From: Brachybacterium sp. FME24
GTDB lineage: Bacteria > Actinomycetota > Actinomycetes > Actinomycetales > Dermabacteraceae
Direction: 5' to 3'
Assembly: GCF_014897705.1 (NCBI RefSeq)
Contig: NZ_JABUXV010000002.1
Coordinates: 292,398 to 356,397, forward strand
DNA length: 64,000 bases
In this document: positions 40,709-49,098 of the stretch, piece after piece
How the letters are laid out: the number at the start of each line of letters is the position of its first letter
Numbering within the stretch: position 1 is the stretch's first letter
The notes under the pieces: model-generated
Seen by the model: only the letters and a program-made list of their open reading frames with translations
Database searches by the model: none
What the model was told of the DNA's origin: nothing
Made by a program: the position numbers and the translations under genes

Positions 40709-41958
40709 CCCCCTCGACGCCGGACCCGCTCGACTCCGACGACCCGCGCCCCCGCCGCCCCGGGCGCCGGCAGCTGCTGCTGGCCGGGACCGCGGGCGCC
40801 GGGGTGCTCGGCGTCGGAGCCGCCGCGATCGGGCTGGACCGCTCTCTGCAGGGCCCGGCCCCGTCGGCCGCCCCGGCCCTGCACGGGAACGAGACCGTGC
40901 CGTTCCACGGTGAGCATCAGGCGGGCATCGAGACCCCGGCGCCGGCCTCGGCGACGTTCCTCGCCCTGGACCTGCGCGAGGACGTGGACAGGGAGGGGCT
41001 CCTGCGCCTGCTGCGCCTGCTCACCGATGACGCCGCCCGGCTCACCCAGGGCCGTTCGGCCCTGGCGGACACCGAACCGGAGCTCGCCGCAGAGCCGGCC
41101 GCCCTCACCGTGACGGTCGGTTTCGGTCCGGGGCTGCTGGAGCGGGCCGACCGGGAGATCCCGGCGTGGCTCGCCCCTCTGCCGGCCTTCGAGATCGACG
41201 CGCTCCAGGAGCAGTACACCGGTGGTGACCTGCTCCTGCAGATCGCGGCCGAGGATCCGCTGACCGTCTCCCACGCGGCCCGGATGCTGCTCAAGGACGC
41301 CCGTGCCTTCACCCGGGTGCGCTGGGTGCAGCGGGGCTTCCGCCGCTCCCCCGGCATCCAGGCGCCGGGCAGCACGATGCGGAACCTGTTCGGGCAGATG
41401 GACGGCAGTGCGAATCCGCAGCTCGGCAGCGAGCACTTCGCAAAGGTGGTGTGGATCGACGAGGGCCCGTTCGCCGGCGGCACCTCGATGGTGATCCGGC
41501 GGATCCGAATGGAGCTCGACGGCTGGGACGAGGCCGATCGCGCCGCCCGCGAGCAGTCCACCGGCACGCGTCTGGCCGACGGGGCCCCGCTGAGCGGCGG
41601 CAGCGAGTTCTCGCAGCCGGACTTCGAGGCGGTCTCCGAGAACGGCTTCGCGGTCATCCCGGAGTTCGCCCACCTGCGCCGGGCCCGTGGGGTCGACGAG
41701 GGCGAGCACCAGGAGATCTTCCGTCGGCCGTACAACTACGACGTGCCCCCGCCGGCGGGATCGACCGCGATCTCGGAGGCAGGGCAGCTGTTCGTGGCGT
41801 TCCAGGCGGATCTGGCGGGGCAGTTCGTGCCGATCCAGCAGCGCCTGGCGGACCTCGACCTGCTGAACCAGTGGACCACCCCGATCGGCTCGGCGGTGTT
41901 CGCGATCCCTCCGGGCTGCGCCGAGGGCGAGTTCGTGGGGCAGTCCGTGCTGGAGTGA
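40705..41958 (+). CDS. Tat-exported DyP-type peroxidase
   Basis: A 417-residue haem peroxidase. A Tat signal (PGRRQLLLAGTAGAG) is near residue 15. DyP signatures are visible: HQAGIETPAPA at residues 72-82, GQMDGSANPQ (the GXXDG motif with the catalytic Asp) at about 232, the proximal haem His in PEFAHLRRA (about 322) and QLFVAFQADL. The GTG at 40705 overlaps the chaperone stop. In Streptomyces a chaperone-DyP pair (ECuC-DtpA) of this sort matures a copper oxidase, so joint work in copper trafficking is likely; an EfeB-like haem role is the alternative, but no efeU/efeO is nearby. Confidence 0.93.
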   Translation: MTPSTPDPLDSDDPRPRRPGRRQLLLAGTAGAGVLGVGAAAIGLDRSLQGPAPSAAPALHGNETVPFHGEHQAGIETPAPASATFLALDLREDVDREGLLRLLRLLTDDAARLTQGRSALADTEPELAAEPAALTVTVGFGPGLLERADREIPAWLAPLPAFEIDALQEQYTGGDLLLQIAAEDPLTVSHAARMLLKDARAFTRVRWVQRGFRRSPGIQAPGSTMRNLFGQMDGSANPQLGSEHFAKVVWIDEGPFAGGTSMVIRRIRMELDGWDEADRAAREQSTGTRLADGAPLSGGSEFSQPDFEAVSENGFAVIPEFAHLRRARGVDEGEHQEIFRRPYNYDVPPPAGSTAISEAGQLFVAFQADLAGQFVPIQQRLADLDLLNQWTTPIGSAVFAIPPGCAEGEFVGQSVLE

Positions 41959-42140
41959 GGCGTGGGCGGCGGGGTCCCCGGCGTGCCTGTGCGCCCGGAG
42001 GCCCTGCCGCCGCGCCGTGGCAACCGGTGGCGTGGCGCTGACGGCTCCGCGGGACCCTCGTATGCTGGCATGACGCCCTGCGCTCTCGCATCGGTGCTCG
42101 ACGGAGCGCAGGCGACTCATCCGATCCGCAGGAGACCTCC

Positions 42141-43628
42141 ATGCCTCGCTTCAACATCCCCGCCGCCGACGCCCAGGGGCCTCTGGCCCTCGGGATCGAC
42201 ATCGGCTCCGGCGGCACCCGCGCCGCCGTGTACGACGTCAGCGGGCGCGAGGTCGGCACGCGCACCCACAAGGAGTCGCACGCCTTCACCGTCGCCGACG
42301 ACGGCACCAGCACCATCGACGCCGACCAGGTCGTCCAGGAGATCCGCACCTCCCTCGGCGCCGTCCTCGAGGGCCAGCTGCCCGGCACGGTCGGTGCGAT
42401 CGGCTTCGACACCTTCGCCTCCTCCCTGATCGCGGTCGACAAGAACGGCGCAGCGATCACGCCCTGCATCACCTACGCGGACACCCGCTGCCACGCGCAG
42501 GTCGACGCCCTGGGCTCGAGGATCGACATCGACGAGATCCACGAGCGCAGCGGCACCCGCCTGCACTCCTCGTACACCGCTCCCCGCCTGAGCTGGCTGC
42601 GCGAGACCCACCCCGACGTCTTCGCCCGCACCGAGCGCTTCATGGCGCTGGGCGAGTACGTGGCGTTCAAGCTCCTGGGCACGCCGGCGCTGGGCACCGC
42701 CTCGGCCGCCTGGTCCGGGATGATCGACCGTCGCACCGGCGAGTACCTCCCCGAGCTGCTCGAGGCCGTCGGGGTCGACGCTTCGATGATGGGCGCGGCC
42801 CTGGATCCCTCCGACGCGATCCCTCTTGCAGGCACCCCGCTCGCCGGCGAGTTCCCGCAGTTGAGCGGGGCCGTGTGGCTGCCGGTGATCGGCGACGGCC
42901 TCGCCGCGAACCTGGGCATCGGCGCCCTCGGCGCCGGCACCTGGGGCATCTCCACCGCGACCTCCGGGGCCATCCGCCAGGTGCTGACCACCGAGATCCC
43001 CACCCTGCCCAGTGGTCTGTGGGCGTACCGGGTCGATGCGCAGCGCACCCTGGTCGGCTCCGCCATGAGCGACTGCGGCCGGGTGCTGGACTGGGCCCGC
43101 TTCCAGCTGGGCATCCCCGAGGACATCGCCGAGACCGACACCGCGTCCCTGTTCTCCGCCCCGCCCTCGGCCGGCACCCCGCTGGCCATCCCGTTCTTCT
43201 CCGGCGAGCGCGGCACCAAGTGGCGCGGCACCTCACGGGCGATCTTCGCGAACGTCGGCGCTTCCACCACCGCCGAGGACATGCTGCGCGGCGCCATGGA
43301 GGGCGTGGCGCTGTCGTTCCTGCGCATCGCCGACCAGATGCGCGAGGCCGGCGGCGAGCCCGAGCGGATCGTGCTCTCCGGCGGCATGACCGAGGCGATC
43401 CCCTCCTGGCTGCATCTGCTCTCCGACGCGCTCGGCGCCCCCATCGATCACGTCGCCGTGTCCCGCTCGACCATGCGCGGCTCCGCCGTGATGGCCCTCG
43501 AGCAGGCCTCCCCCGATACCGAGGTCGCCGAGGTGCCGGTGCGACGCCGGGTCGAGCCCGTCGCCGCGCACACCGAGTACTACCGCGAGCGCCTCGAACG
43601 CTTCGAGAAGCTCGCCGACCTGGCCTGA
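42141..43628 (+). CDS. FGGY family carbohydrate kinase, gluconokinase type
   Basis: A 495-residue sugar kinase with the two-lobed actin-like ATPase fold. Nucleotide and sugar motifs: LGIDIGSGGTRAAVYD (phosphate 1), GFDTFASSLIAVD, the hinge TYADTR, WGISTATSGAIR (phosphate 2) and VLSGGMTEAIPSW (adenosine). Sequence style is that of gluconate kinases (GTASAAWSGMIDRRTGEY). It phosphorylates gluconate or a related acid or polyol to feed the pentose phosphate pathway. AGGAGA precedes the ATG. It is a single gene; no gluconate permease is next to it. Confidence 0.88.
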   Translation: MPRFNIPAADAQGPLALGIDIGSGGTRAAVYDVSGREVGTRTHKESHAFTVADDGTSTIDADQVVQEIRTSLGAVLEGQLPGTVGAIGFDTFASSLIAVDKNGAAITPCITYADTRCHAQVDALGSRIDIDEIHERSGTRLHSSYTAPRLSWLRETHPDVFARTERFMALGEYVAFKLLGTPALGTASAAWSGMIDRRTGEYLPELLEAVGVDASMMGAALDPSDAIPLAGTPLAGEFPQLSGAVWLPVIGDGLAANLGIGALGAGTWGISTATSGAIRQVLTTEIPTLPSGLWAYRVDAQRTLVGSAMSDCGRVLDWARFQLGIPEDIAETDTASLFSAPPSAGTPLAIPFFSGERGTKWRGTSRAIFANVGASTTAEDMLRGAMEGVALSFLRIADQMREAGGEPERIVLSGGMTEAIPSWLHLLSDALGAPIDHVAVSRSTMRGSAVMALEQASPDTEVAEVPVRRRVEPVAAHTEYYRERLERFEKLADLA

Positions 43629-43672
43629 CGAGCGGCAAGTCCCAGCCCGACGCAGGCCAGCGGACCCAGCGA

Positions 43673-44185
43673 TCAGCCAGCTGCCTCGCGCTTGCGCTGG
43701 TAGTGGCGTCGTGCCTTCATACGGTTGCCGCACACGCTCATGGAGCACCACTGCGCACGATTGCCGTGGCTGCGGTCGATGAGGAACAGCCGGCACTCGG
43801 AGTTGCCGCACGCCCGCAGCCGGCCCGGATGCTCCTGCTCGAGCTCGCTCCAGGCGATCACCGCTCGGGCTGCGAGGAGCTCCTCCGCCGGCGCGTCCAA
43901 CTGCCATCGGACAACCCCGGAATCCATCGACGGGACCATCGAGGCACCCTGCACGAACGGTGCCAGAGCCTGCGAGTCCTCCCCATCGCGCGCGACCGCC
44001 TGCAGCAGGTCTCGAACCCGACGCACGACCGTGACCTCGGCAGCTGACCCGACGCCCCCGCGCTCCCTGATCCACCGTGCCGCCGCCTCCTCGTCGCGCA
44101 GATCATCGTGAGGCTCGCCATGGGTCACCGGCATGGTGTTGAGGAGGTCGAGCAGCAGGTCCTGATCGCGGGCAAGAGTCTTCAT
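43673..44185 (-). CDS. CGNR zinc-finger (ABATE-domain) transcription regulator
   Basis: A 170-residue protein with an N-terminal ABATE-like domain (LLLDLLNTMP at the start) and a C-terminal CGNR zinc finger. The finger reads RACGNSECRLFLID, then WCSMSVCGNRMKARRHYQR, giving four Cys ligands and the CGNR motif. Such proteins are putative stress or metabolite-responsive regulators. It is divergent from an alpha/beta hydrolase gene, whose promoter is flanked by inverted GGTTAGTT repeats. Confidence 0.9.
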   Translation of the reverse strand: MKTLARDQDLLLDLLNTMPVTHGEPHDDLRDEEAAARWIRERGGVGSAAEVTVVRRVRDLLQAVARDGEDSQALAPFVQGASMVPSMDSGVVRWQLDAPAEELLAARAVIAWSELEQEHPGRLRACGNSECRLFLIDRSHGNRAQWCSMSVCGNRMKARRHYQRKREAAG

Positions 44186-44213
44186 CCCACCAGGATAACC
44201 CTTTCGAGTGGCA

Positions 44214-44252
44214 TTGACAGGTTAGTTCGCCGGCCGTACTGTCAAACTAACC
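44214..44252 (+). promoter_or_regulatory. Consensus promoter with interleaved inverted operators
   Basis: TTGACA (44214-44219), a 17-bp spacer and TACTGT (44237-44242) make a near-ideal housekeeping promoter toward the hydrolase gene. Two pairs of inverted repeats overlap it: TTGACAG/CTGTCAA (44214-44220 with 44239-44245) and GGTTAGTT/AACTAACC (44220-44227 with 44245-44252). Another GGTTAG occurs just before the start codon. The CGNR protein of the divergent gene is the likely binder. Confidence 0.65.
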
Positions 44253-44279
44253 ACATCAGGCCATGCAAGGGGTTAGATC

Positions 44280-45167
44280 ATGACGGACATCCACTACCGC
44301 CATCGAGTGATCGACGGGCACGAGCTCTTCTACCGCGAGGCCGGCGATCCGCACGCCCCGGCGCTCGTCCTGCTGCACGGATACCCGACCAGCTCCTTCA
44401 TGTTCCGGAATCTGATCCCCCTGCTGGCCGACCGCTTCCACCTCATCGCACCGGACCATCTGGGCTTCGGCCTCTCCGCAGCGCCGAGCGCCGACGAGTT
44501 CGAGTACAGCTTCGACGCCCTCACCGACCTCACCGAGGCACTGCTGGCGGACCTCGGGCTCGACCGGTACGCGATCTACGTCCAGGACTACGGCGCCCCG
44601 ATCGGCTGGCGCCTCGCACTGCGCCGGCCGGAGGCGATCACGGGGATCATCACCCAGAACGGCAACGCCTACGAGGAGGGCTTCGTCGACAGCTTCTGGC
44701 AGCCCGTGCTCGACTATCAGCGGGCCCAGAACGAGCGGACCGAGCCCGCGGTTCGAGCAGCGCTCAGCAGGGAGGCGATCCGCTGGCAGTACCTCCACGG
44801 CGTGGATACTCCGAGCCTCGTGGATCCGGAGACCTGGCGGCACGACCACGCGCTGATCTCCCGGCCCGGCAACGACCGCATCCAGCTGGCACTCTTCCGC
44901 GACTACGCCACCAACGTGGACATGTACCCGCGACTGCACGAATTCTTCCGCACCAGCCAGGTACCGCTGCTCGCGGTCTGGGGTGAGAACGACGAGATCT
45001 TCGGGCCCGACGGAGCTCGGGCCTTCCGCCGGGACCTGCCCGACGCGCAGATCGAGCTCCTCCCCGGCGGGCACTTCCTGCTCGAGAGCCACCTGGGCCC
45101 GGTCGCCGACCTGGTGCGCGGCTTCCTCACCTCCCTCCCGGCCCTCGCGCAGCCGGGCGCACGGTGA
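44280..45167 (+). CDS. Alpha/beta hydrolase (haloalkane dehalogenase / epoxide hydrolase-like)
   Basis: A 295-residue alpha/beta-fold hydrolase. The oxyanion motif is LLHGYPTSSFMF; the nucleophile is an Asp rather than Ser (IYVQDYGAPIGW, about residue 104). The acid follows WGENDEIF and the His is in LLPGGHFLLESH near the C-terminus. An Asp nucleophile places it with dehalogenases and epoxide hydrolases rather than esterases. The start codon has AAGGGG upstream. Regulation by the divergent CGNR protein is likely. The substrate is unknown. Confidence 0.88.
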   Translation: MTDIHYRHRVIDGHELFYREAGDPHAPALVLLHGYPTSSFMFRNLIPLLADRFHLIAPDHLGFGLSAAPSADEFEYSFDALTDLTEALLADLGLDRYAIYVQDYGAPIGWRLALRRPEAITGIITQNGNAYEEGFVDSFWQPVLDYQRAQNERTEPAVRAALSREAIRWQYLHGVDTPSLVDPETWRHDHALISRPGNDRIQLALFRDYATNVDMYPRLHEFFRTSQVPLLAVWGENDEIFGPDGARAFRRDLPDAQIELLPGGHFLLESHLGPVADLVRGFLTSLPALAQPGAR

Positions 45168-45263
45168 CGCAGCCTCCGCACCTCCTGCACCTTTAGGAGG
45201 AGGTCCGCAGAGTTCATCCTTCGTGATCTGGCTGCCACCTGCACGGATACCTAGCGTTGAGGC

Positions 45264-45282
45264 ATGCCCGGCCCCCGGGCAT
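45264..45282 (+). promoter_or_regulatory. Hairpin in the leader of the CPBP-kinase-regulator operon
   Basis: ATGCCCGG-CCC-CCGGGCAT: 8-bp perfect arms with a 3-base loop, ending 22 bp before the GTG start and about 10 bp before the ribosome site AAAGGA. It could affect translation initiation or be a regulator site. Confidence 0.35.
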
Positions 45283-45304
45283 CGACCTGACGAAAGGACC
45301 TCCC

Positions 45305-46315
45305 GTGACCATCTCCGATCGACCCCCGAGCCCGACTCCACGGCGCGTCCCGCCCTCGCCCGAGCGCGACCCGCACGGCAACCCGCCTGACGGCGGGCTG
45401 TTCGGCCCGATCCGCCGCCACCCGCTGCTGACGTTCTTCCTCCTGGCCAACGGACTCAGCTGGCTCGCCTGGCTGCCGTACATCCTGTCGCTGAACGGCC
45501 TCGGCCTCTGGGATGTCGAGTTCCCCGCACTCCTGGGCACCGGCCAGCTGGTCGGCGTGCTGCCGGGGGCCTACCTGGGCCCCATCGGCTCGGCCCTGCT
45601 GGTGACCGCGATCGTCGACGGCAGGCCCGGGCTGCGACGCTGGGCCGGGCGTCTGCTGCGCTGGCGCGTGAACTGGCGCTGGTATGCGGTCACCCTGCTG
45701 ACGGTGCCGGCCGGCATGCTCATCGCCGGCACGATCTTCTCCGGGGGCGAGGTGCATGCCCCGTCGGCCGCGGTAATGGTGGCCTACGTGCCCCTGCTGA
45801 TGTTCCAGATGGTCACCACCGGCCTCGCGGAGGAGCCGGGCTGGCGGGACTTCGCGCTGGCCCGGATGCAGCACACTCTCGGCCCGCTGCGTTCAGCGTT
45901 CCTCCTCGGGCCGCTCTGGGGCCTGTGGCACCTGCCGCTGTTCCTCACGGAATGGGGCGGTTGGCCCGACGCGAGCTGGACCCGCCCGGTGGTGTTCGTG
46001 GTGTTCTGCATCGCCTTCAACGTCATCATGTCGTGGGTCTTCAACCGCACCGGGGAGTCCCTCCCGCTGTCGATGCTCATGCACGCCGGGGTGAACACGT
46101 TCGCCTCCTCCATCGCGGTCGACATGTTTCCGACCCTCGACGTCGAGCGGTCCCAGCTGTCGATGACGGTGGTCGCCGTGGTCGCGGCAGCTGCTCTGCT
46201 CCTCGCCACGCGCGGACGCCTCGGATTCTTCGGCCCCGCCCCGTCGTCCGGAGACCTGGCGCAGGCGGTGCCGGCGGGGGCCCCGCGCGAGGTCGAACTA
46301 GGCTCTCGCCCATGA
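45305..46315 (+). CDS. CPBP family intramembrane metalloprotease
   Basis: A 336-residue membrane protein of the CPBP (Abi/Rce1-like) glutamic intramembrane protease family. Its motifs are EEPGWRDFAL (EExxxR), WGLWHLPLF (the His motif) and MHAGVN (third motif) at about residues 180, 210 and 260. About eight membrane helices follow a Pro-rich cytoplasmic N-terminus. The GTG at 45305 has AAAGGA upstream. Its stop overlaps the sensor kinase start (ATGA), so the three-gene unit is coupled. It may process a membrane signal protein for the kinase, or provide self-protection against peptides (inference). Confidence 0.88.
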   Translation: MTISDRPPSPTPRRVPPSPERDPHGNPPDGGLFGPIRRHPLLTFFLLANGLSWLAWLPYILSLNGLGLWDVEFPALLGTGQLVGVLPGAYLGPIGSALLVTAIVDGRPGLRRWAGRLLRWRVNWRWYAVTLLTVPAGMLIAGTIFSGGEVHAPSAAVMVAYVPLLMFQMVTTGLAEEPGWRDFALARMQHTLGPLRSAFLLGPLWGLWHLPLFLTEWGGWPDASWTRPVVFVVFCIAFNVIMSWVFNRTGESLPLSMLMHAGVNTFASSIAVDMFPTLDVERSQLSMTVVAVVAAAALLLATRGRLGFFGPAPSSGDLAQAVPAGAPREVELGSRP

Positions 46316-47700
46316 GATCCGACTCCGGCGCCCCCAGGGTGATCGCGACCGCGACCGCCTTGGCGTGCTGGGTGCTCTCGATGGGGCTCTTGGTCGCTCT
46401 GCCACTGCTGGGGGCGGGCGATTCCGGGCTCCCCGCGCTCGTGACGCCGCGCGGGTCGCCGCTGTGGTGGGCCACGACCGTCGCCCTGACCGCACAGTCT
46501 CTCGCGCTGACCTGGATCCGTTCGACACCTCGAGCAGTGCTGCTGCTGGTCACGGCGATCTCGCTGGTCCTCGCACTCCTTGCTCCCGGCCTCGAGTTCA
46601 CGCTGACCCATCTGGCCGTGCTCCTCGCAGTGTTCCTGGCCGCGCCGCGCCGGCCGCTGCGGGAGATGCTCGGCTGGCTCGCACTGACGGCGATCGCGGT
46701 CGCGGCCGGGACGGTGCTGAACGGCCTGCGCAGCGGAATCAGCACCCTGCCCGGCGTGCTCGGCGAGGCGATCGTGCAAGGCATCGGCACGGTCGGTATC
46801 GCCGCTCTGGCCTCGCTCGCACTCGCGTCGATCGGCACGGCGCGCGAGGCGCAGCGCAAGGAGATCGAGGCGCTGGCCCGTGAGCGGGATGCACTGGGCC
46901 GTGAACGCGACGCCCAGGTGAAGGCTGCGGCCTCCGAGGAGCGCGCGGCCATGGCTCGCGAACTGCACGACATCGCCGCCCATCACCTCTCGGGCATCGC
47001 GCTGATGGCCGCGGCTGCGGACCGTCAGATCGACGGGGACCCGCCCGCGGCGCATGATTCCCTCCACCAGATCCGCACGCAGAGTCGCACCGTGCTGGAC
47101 GACATCCGTCGCGTCGTGGGGCTGCTGCGCGATGGCGAGCCGGCCGAGCGGTCCGTCGAGAATCTTGCGACCGTTCCGGCCCTCGTGGGTGCCCGCGTGG
47201 GGGCCGGTCTCGCCGTTCGGCTCGAGGAGCTGACAGCCCCGGAGGGCCGACAGATCGGCGACCGCATCGGCCCTCTCGCCCAGCTCGTCGCCTACCGGAT
47301 GATCCAGGAGTCCCTGACCAACGTCGTCGAGCACGCCCCCGGGGCGCAGTCCCTGGTCACGGTCGACGACACGGACCCGGATTCGCTCACCGTCACGGTG
47401 AGCGACGACGGTGCCGCGGCGTCGCCCGGCGCCGGGTGCAGGGGAACCGGAGGAAGCGGCTCTGGTCACGAGATCTCCGGGATCGGATTTCCCGGCCCCA
47501 GGGTGCCCCCTGACGGGAGTCCGGGCGGCGCCGGCCCCGGAGGCTTCGGCCTGGTCGGCATGCGCGAGCGCGCCGATCTGGTGGGCGCGCAGTTGGATCA
47601 CGGGCCGACGGCCGACGGCGGCTGGCGCGTGCGCCTCATCCTCCCCCGCGACACCACCGGTGACCGGCCATCGACGGCACAACGGGCGGGCTCCCGATGA
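46312..47700 (+). CDS. Sensor histidine kinase (HisKA_3, NarX/DesK-like)
   Basis: A 462-residue two-component kinase. It has five or six N-terminal membrane helices without an obvious extracytoplasmic sensor domain, a short coiled coil (REAQRKEIEALARERDAL), the phosphoacceptor motif AMARELHDIAAHHLSG, and an HATPase domain with QESLTNVVEHAPG (N box) and GGFGLVGMRERA (G2 box). A Gly/Pro-rich insert of about 35 residues sits between the G1 and G2 boxes. It overlaps the response regulator gene by ATGA. Confidence 0.92.
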   Translation: MRSDSGAPRVIATATALACWVLSMGLLVALPLLGAGDSGLPALVTPRGSPLWWATTVALTAQSLALTWIRSTPRAVLLLVTAISLVLALLAPGLEFTLTHLAVLLAVFLAAPRRPLREMLGWLALTAIAVAAGTVLNGLRSGISTLPGVLGEAIVQGIGTVGIAALASLALASIGTAREAQRKEIEALARERDALGRERDAQVKAAASEERAAMARELHDIAAHHLSGIALMAAAADRQIDGDPPAAHDSLHQIRTQSRTVLDDIRRVVGLLRDGEPAERSVENLATVPALVGARVGAGLAVRLEELTAPEGRQIGDRIGPLAQLVAYRMIQESLTNVVEHAPGAQSLVTVDDTDPDSLTVTVSDDGAAASPGAGCRGTGGSGSGHEISGIGFPGPRVPPDGSPGGAGPGGFGLVGMRERADLVGAQLDHGPTADGGWRVRLILPRDTTGDRPSTAQRAGSR

Positions 47701-48362
47701 TCCGGGTGCTGATCGCCGACGACCAGCCCCTGGTCCGGGCCGGGCTGAACGGCCTGCTCGGCGCGGAGAACGACCTCACGGTGGTCGGTGCGGCGGTCGA
47801 CGGTCACGAGGCCCTCTCCCTCGCCCGGCAGCTGCGACCGGACATCGCCTGCCTCGACATCCGCATGCCCGGCCTCGACGGCATCGAGGCCACCCGGGCG
47901 CTCACCGCCGAGGACCCCTCGATCCCGGTGCTGATCCTGACCACCTTCGACCTCGACGACTACGTGTTCGGGGCGCTCGAGGCCGGCGCGGCCGGGTTCC
48001 TCCTCAAGGACGCCGACCCCGAGGTGATCATCACGGCAGTGCGCCAGGTCGCCGCCGGCCAGGGCACGCTCGACCAGGCGCTCACCCGGCGCATCCTGGC
48101 CGAGTTCGTGCAGCGTCGCAGCCTGCAGCCGGTGACCGTGCAGGGCGCGGAGGGGCTGCTCACCGCCCGTGAGCTGGACATCCTGCAGCTCCTCGCACAG
48201 GGCATGAGCAACGAGGAGATCGCCCGCGCGCTGATCGTGGAGATCTCCACCGTGAAGTCCCACGTGGCGCGCATGCTCCCCAAGCTCGGCGTCCGCTCCC
48301 GCCTCCAGGCCGTCGTCTGGGCCTACCAGAACCGCATCGTCGCCGTCCCGGAGGCTCCCTGA
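47697..48362 (+). CDS. NarL/LuxR-family response regulator
   Basis: A 221-residue response regulator. The receiver domain has the acidic pocket (IADDQPLVRAG), the phosphoacceptor Asp54 (CLDIRMPGLDG), Thr in LILTTFD and Lys in LLKDADP. The C-terminal LuxR-type HTH is at about residues 153-210 (LTARELDILQLLAQGMSNEEIARAL, then TVKSHVARMLPKLGVRSR). It is the output partner of the kinase encoded just before. Such systems commonly autoregulate and control transporters; no transporter lies in this operon. Confidence 0.95.
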   Translation: MIRVLIADDQPLVRAGLNGLLGAENDLTVVGAAVDGHEALSLARQLRPDIACLDIRMPGLDGIEATRALTAEDPSIPVLILTTFDLDDYVFGALEAGAAGFLLKDADPEVIITAVRQVAAGQGTLDQALTRRILAEFVQRRSLQPVTVQGAEGLLTARELDILQLLAQGMSNEEIARALIVEISTVKSHVARMLPKLGVRSRLQAVVWAYQNRIVAVPEAP

Positions 48363-48392
48363 GGCGCACGCCCTGCGTCGGCGCGAACGGCA

Positions 48393-48440
48393 GACGGGAC
48401 CCGGCCGCCACCAGCCGGCCGACGGGGCCCGTGTCCCGTC
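48393..48440. terminator. Possible terminator hairpin after the response regulator
   Basis: GACGGGAC (48393-48400) and GTCCCGTC (48433-48440) are perfect 8-bp arms around a GC-rich interior that can fold further. It lies in the 86-bp space between two convergent genes. Confidence 0.35.
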
Positions 48441-48448
48441 GAGTGCTC

Positions 48449-48970
48449 TCAGCGGGCGGCAGCGCGACGTGCGTAGGCGGCGGTGAGCTCGGCCAGCACC
48501 TCCCCATCCTCCGGCGGCTGCCCCTGCAGATGCACTGCGCGCAGCTCGTCCATGAACCGCGCCCACAGTGCCGGCCCGCCCTCCGCCAGCAGTTCGGCAC
48601 GGATCGAGAGCTCGGGCGAGGTGGGCAGCCACCGCGAGCCCCAGTCGCCGATCTGGGCCATCACCGGCACCAGTTGGATCGATGGCTCGGTCAGCCGGTA
48701 ATCGATCTTCTGACGATGGCTCGGATCGCCGTGCCGGCTGAGCAGGCCGACCTCGACCAGGCGTGCGAGCCGGTCAGCGAGGATGTTGGACGCGATGCCC
48801 TCGGTGGAGTTGCGCAGCAGTTCGCGAAAATGCCGGTGCCCGCTGAACATGATGTCTCGCAGCACCACGAGGCTCCACCGGTCCCCGAGCACCTCGACCG
48901 TCATGTTGATCGGGCACCCGGATCTGCCGGCTTCGACCTGGAGGCCGGGCCCCTTCTCTGATTGCGTCAT
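48449..48970 (-). CDS. HxlR family transcriptional regulator
   Basis: A 173-residue winged-helix regulator of the HxlR type. The core begins CPINMTVEVLGDRWSLVVLRDIM (residues 19-41), with the family's N-terminal Cys and GDRW motif, followed by FRELLRNSTEGIASNILADRL (recognition helix) and the wing. The C-terminal 60 residues extend beyond the usual domain. The ATG at 48970 lies within an inverted repeat, consistent with autorepression. Divergent from the DHFR-like reductase gene, its likely target. Confidence 0.9.
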   Translation of the reverse strand: MTQSEKGPGLQVEAGRSGCPINMTVEVLGDRWSLVVLRDIMFSGHRHFRELLRNSTEGIASNILADRLARLVEVGLLSRHGDPSHRQKIDYRLTEPSIQLVPVMAQIGDWGSRWLPTSPELSIRAELLAEGGPALWARFMDELRAVHLQGQPPEDGEVLAELTAAYARRAAAR

Positions 48971-49018
48971 GCAATCAGTCTATGCTAGCTTCACACTGAT
49001 CCTGTTGTGCAATCGGTC
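48961..49018. promoter_or_regulatory. HxlR-type operators (GCAATCRGTC repeats)
   Basis: ATTGC-N5-GCAAT (48961-48975) is an inverted repeat that includes the HxlR start codon. GCAATCAGTC (48971-48980) recurs as GCAATCGGTC (49009-49018), direct repeats 38 bp apart. They occupy the space between the divergent genes. Confidence 0.5.
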
Positions 49019-49098
49019 CACACCGGTGGCAGTCGTCGGGAGCTGCGCTGCGGTCGCGCGGGGACGAGCCGGATCGGGCCAGACTTCGAAGGAGAGCC

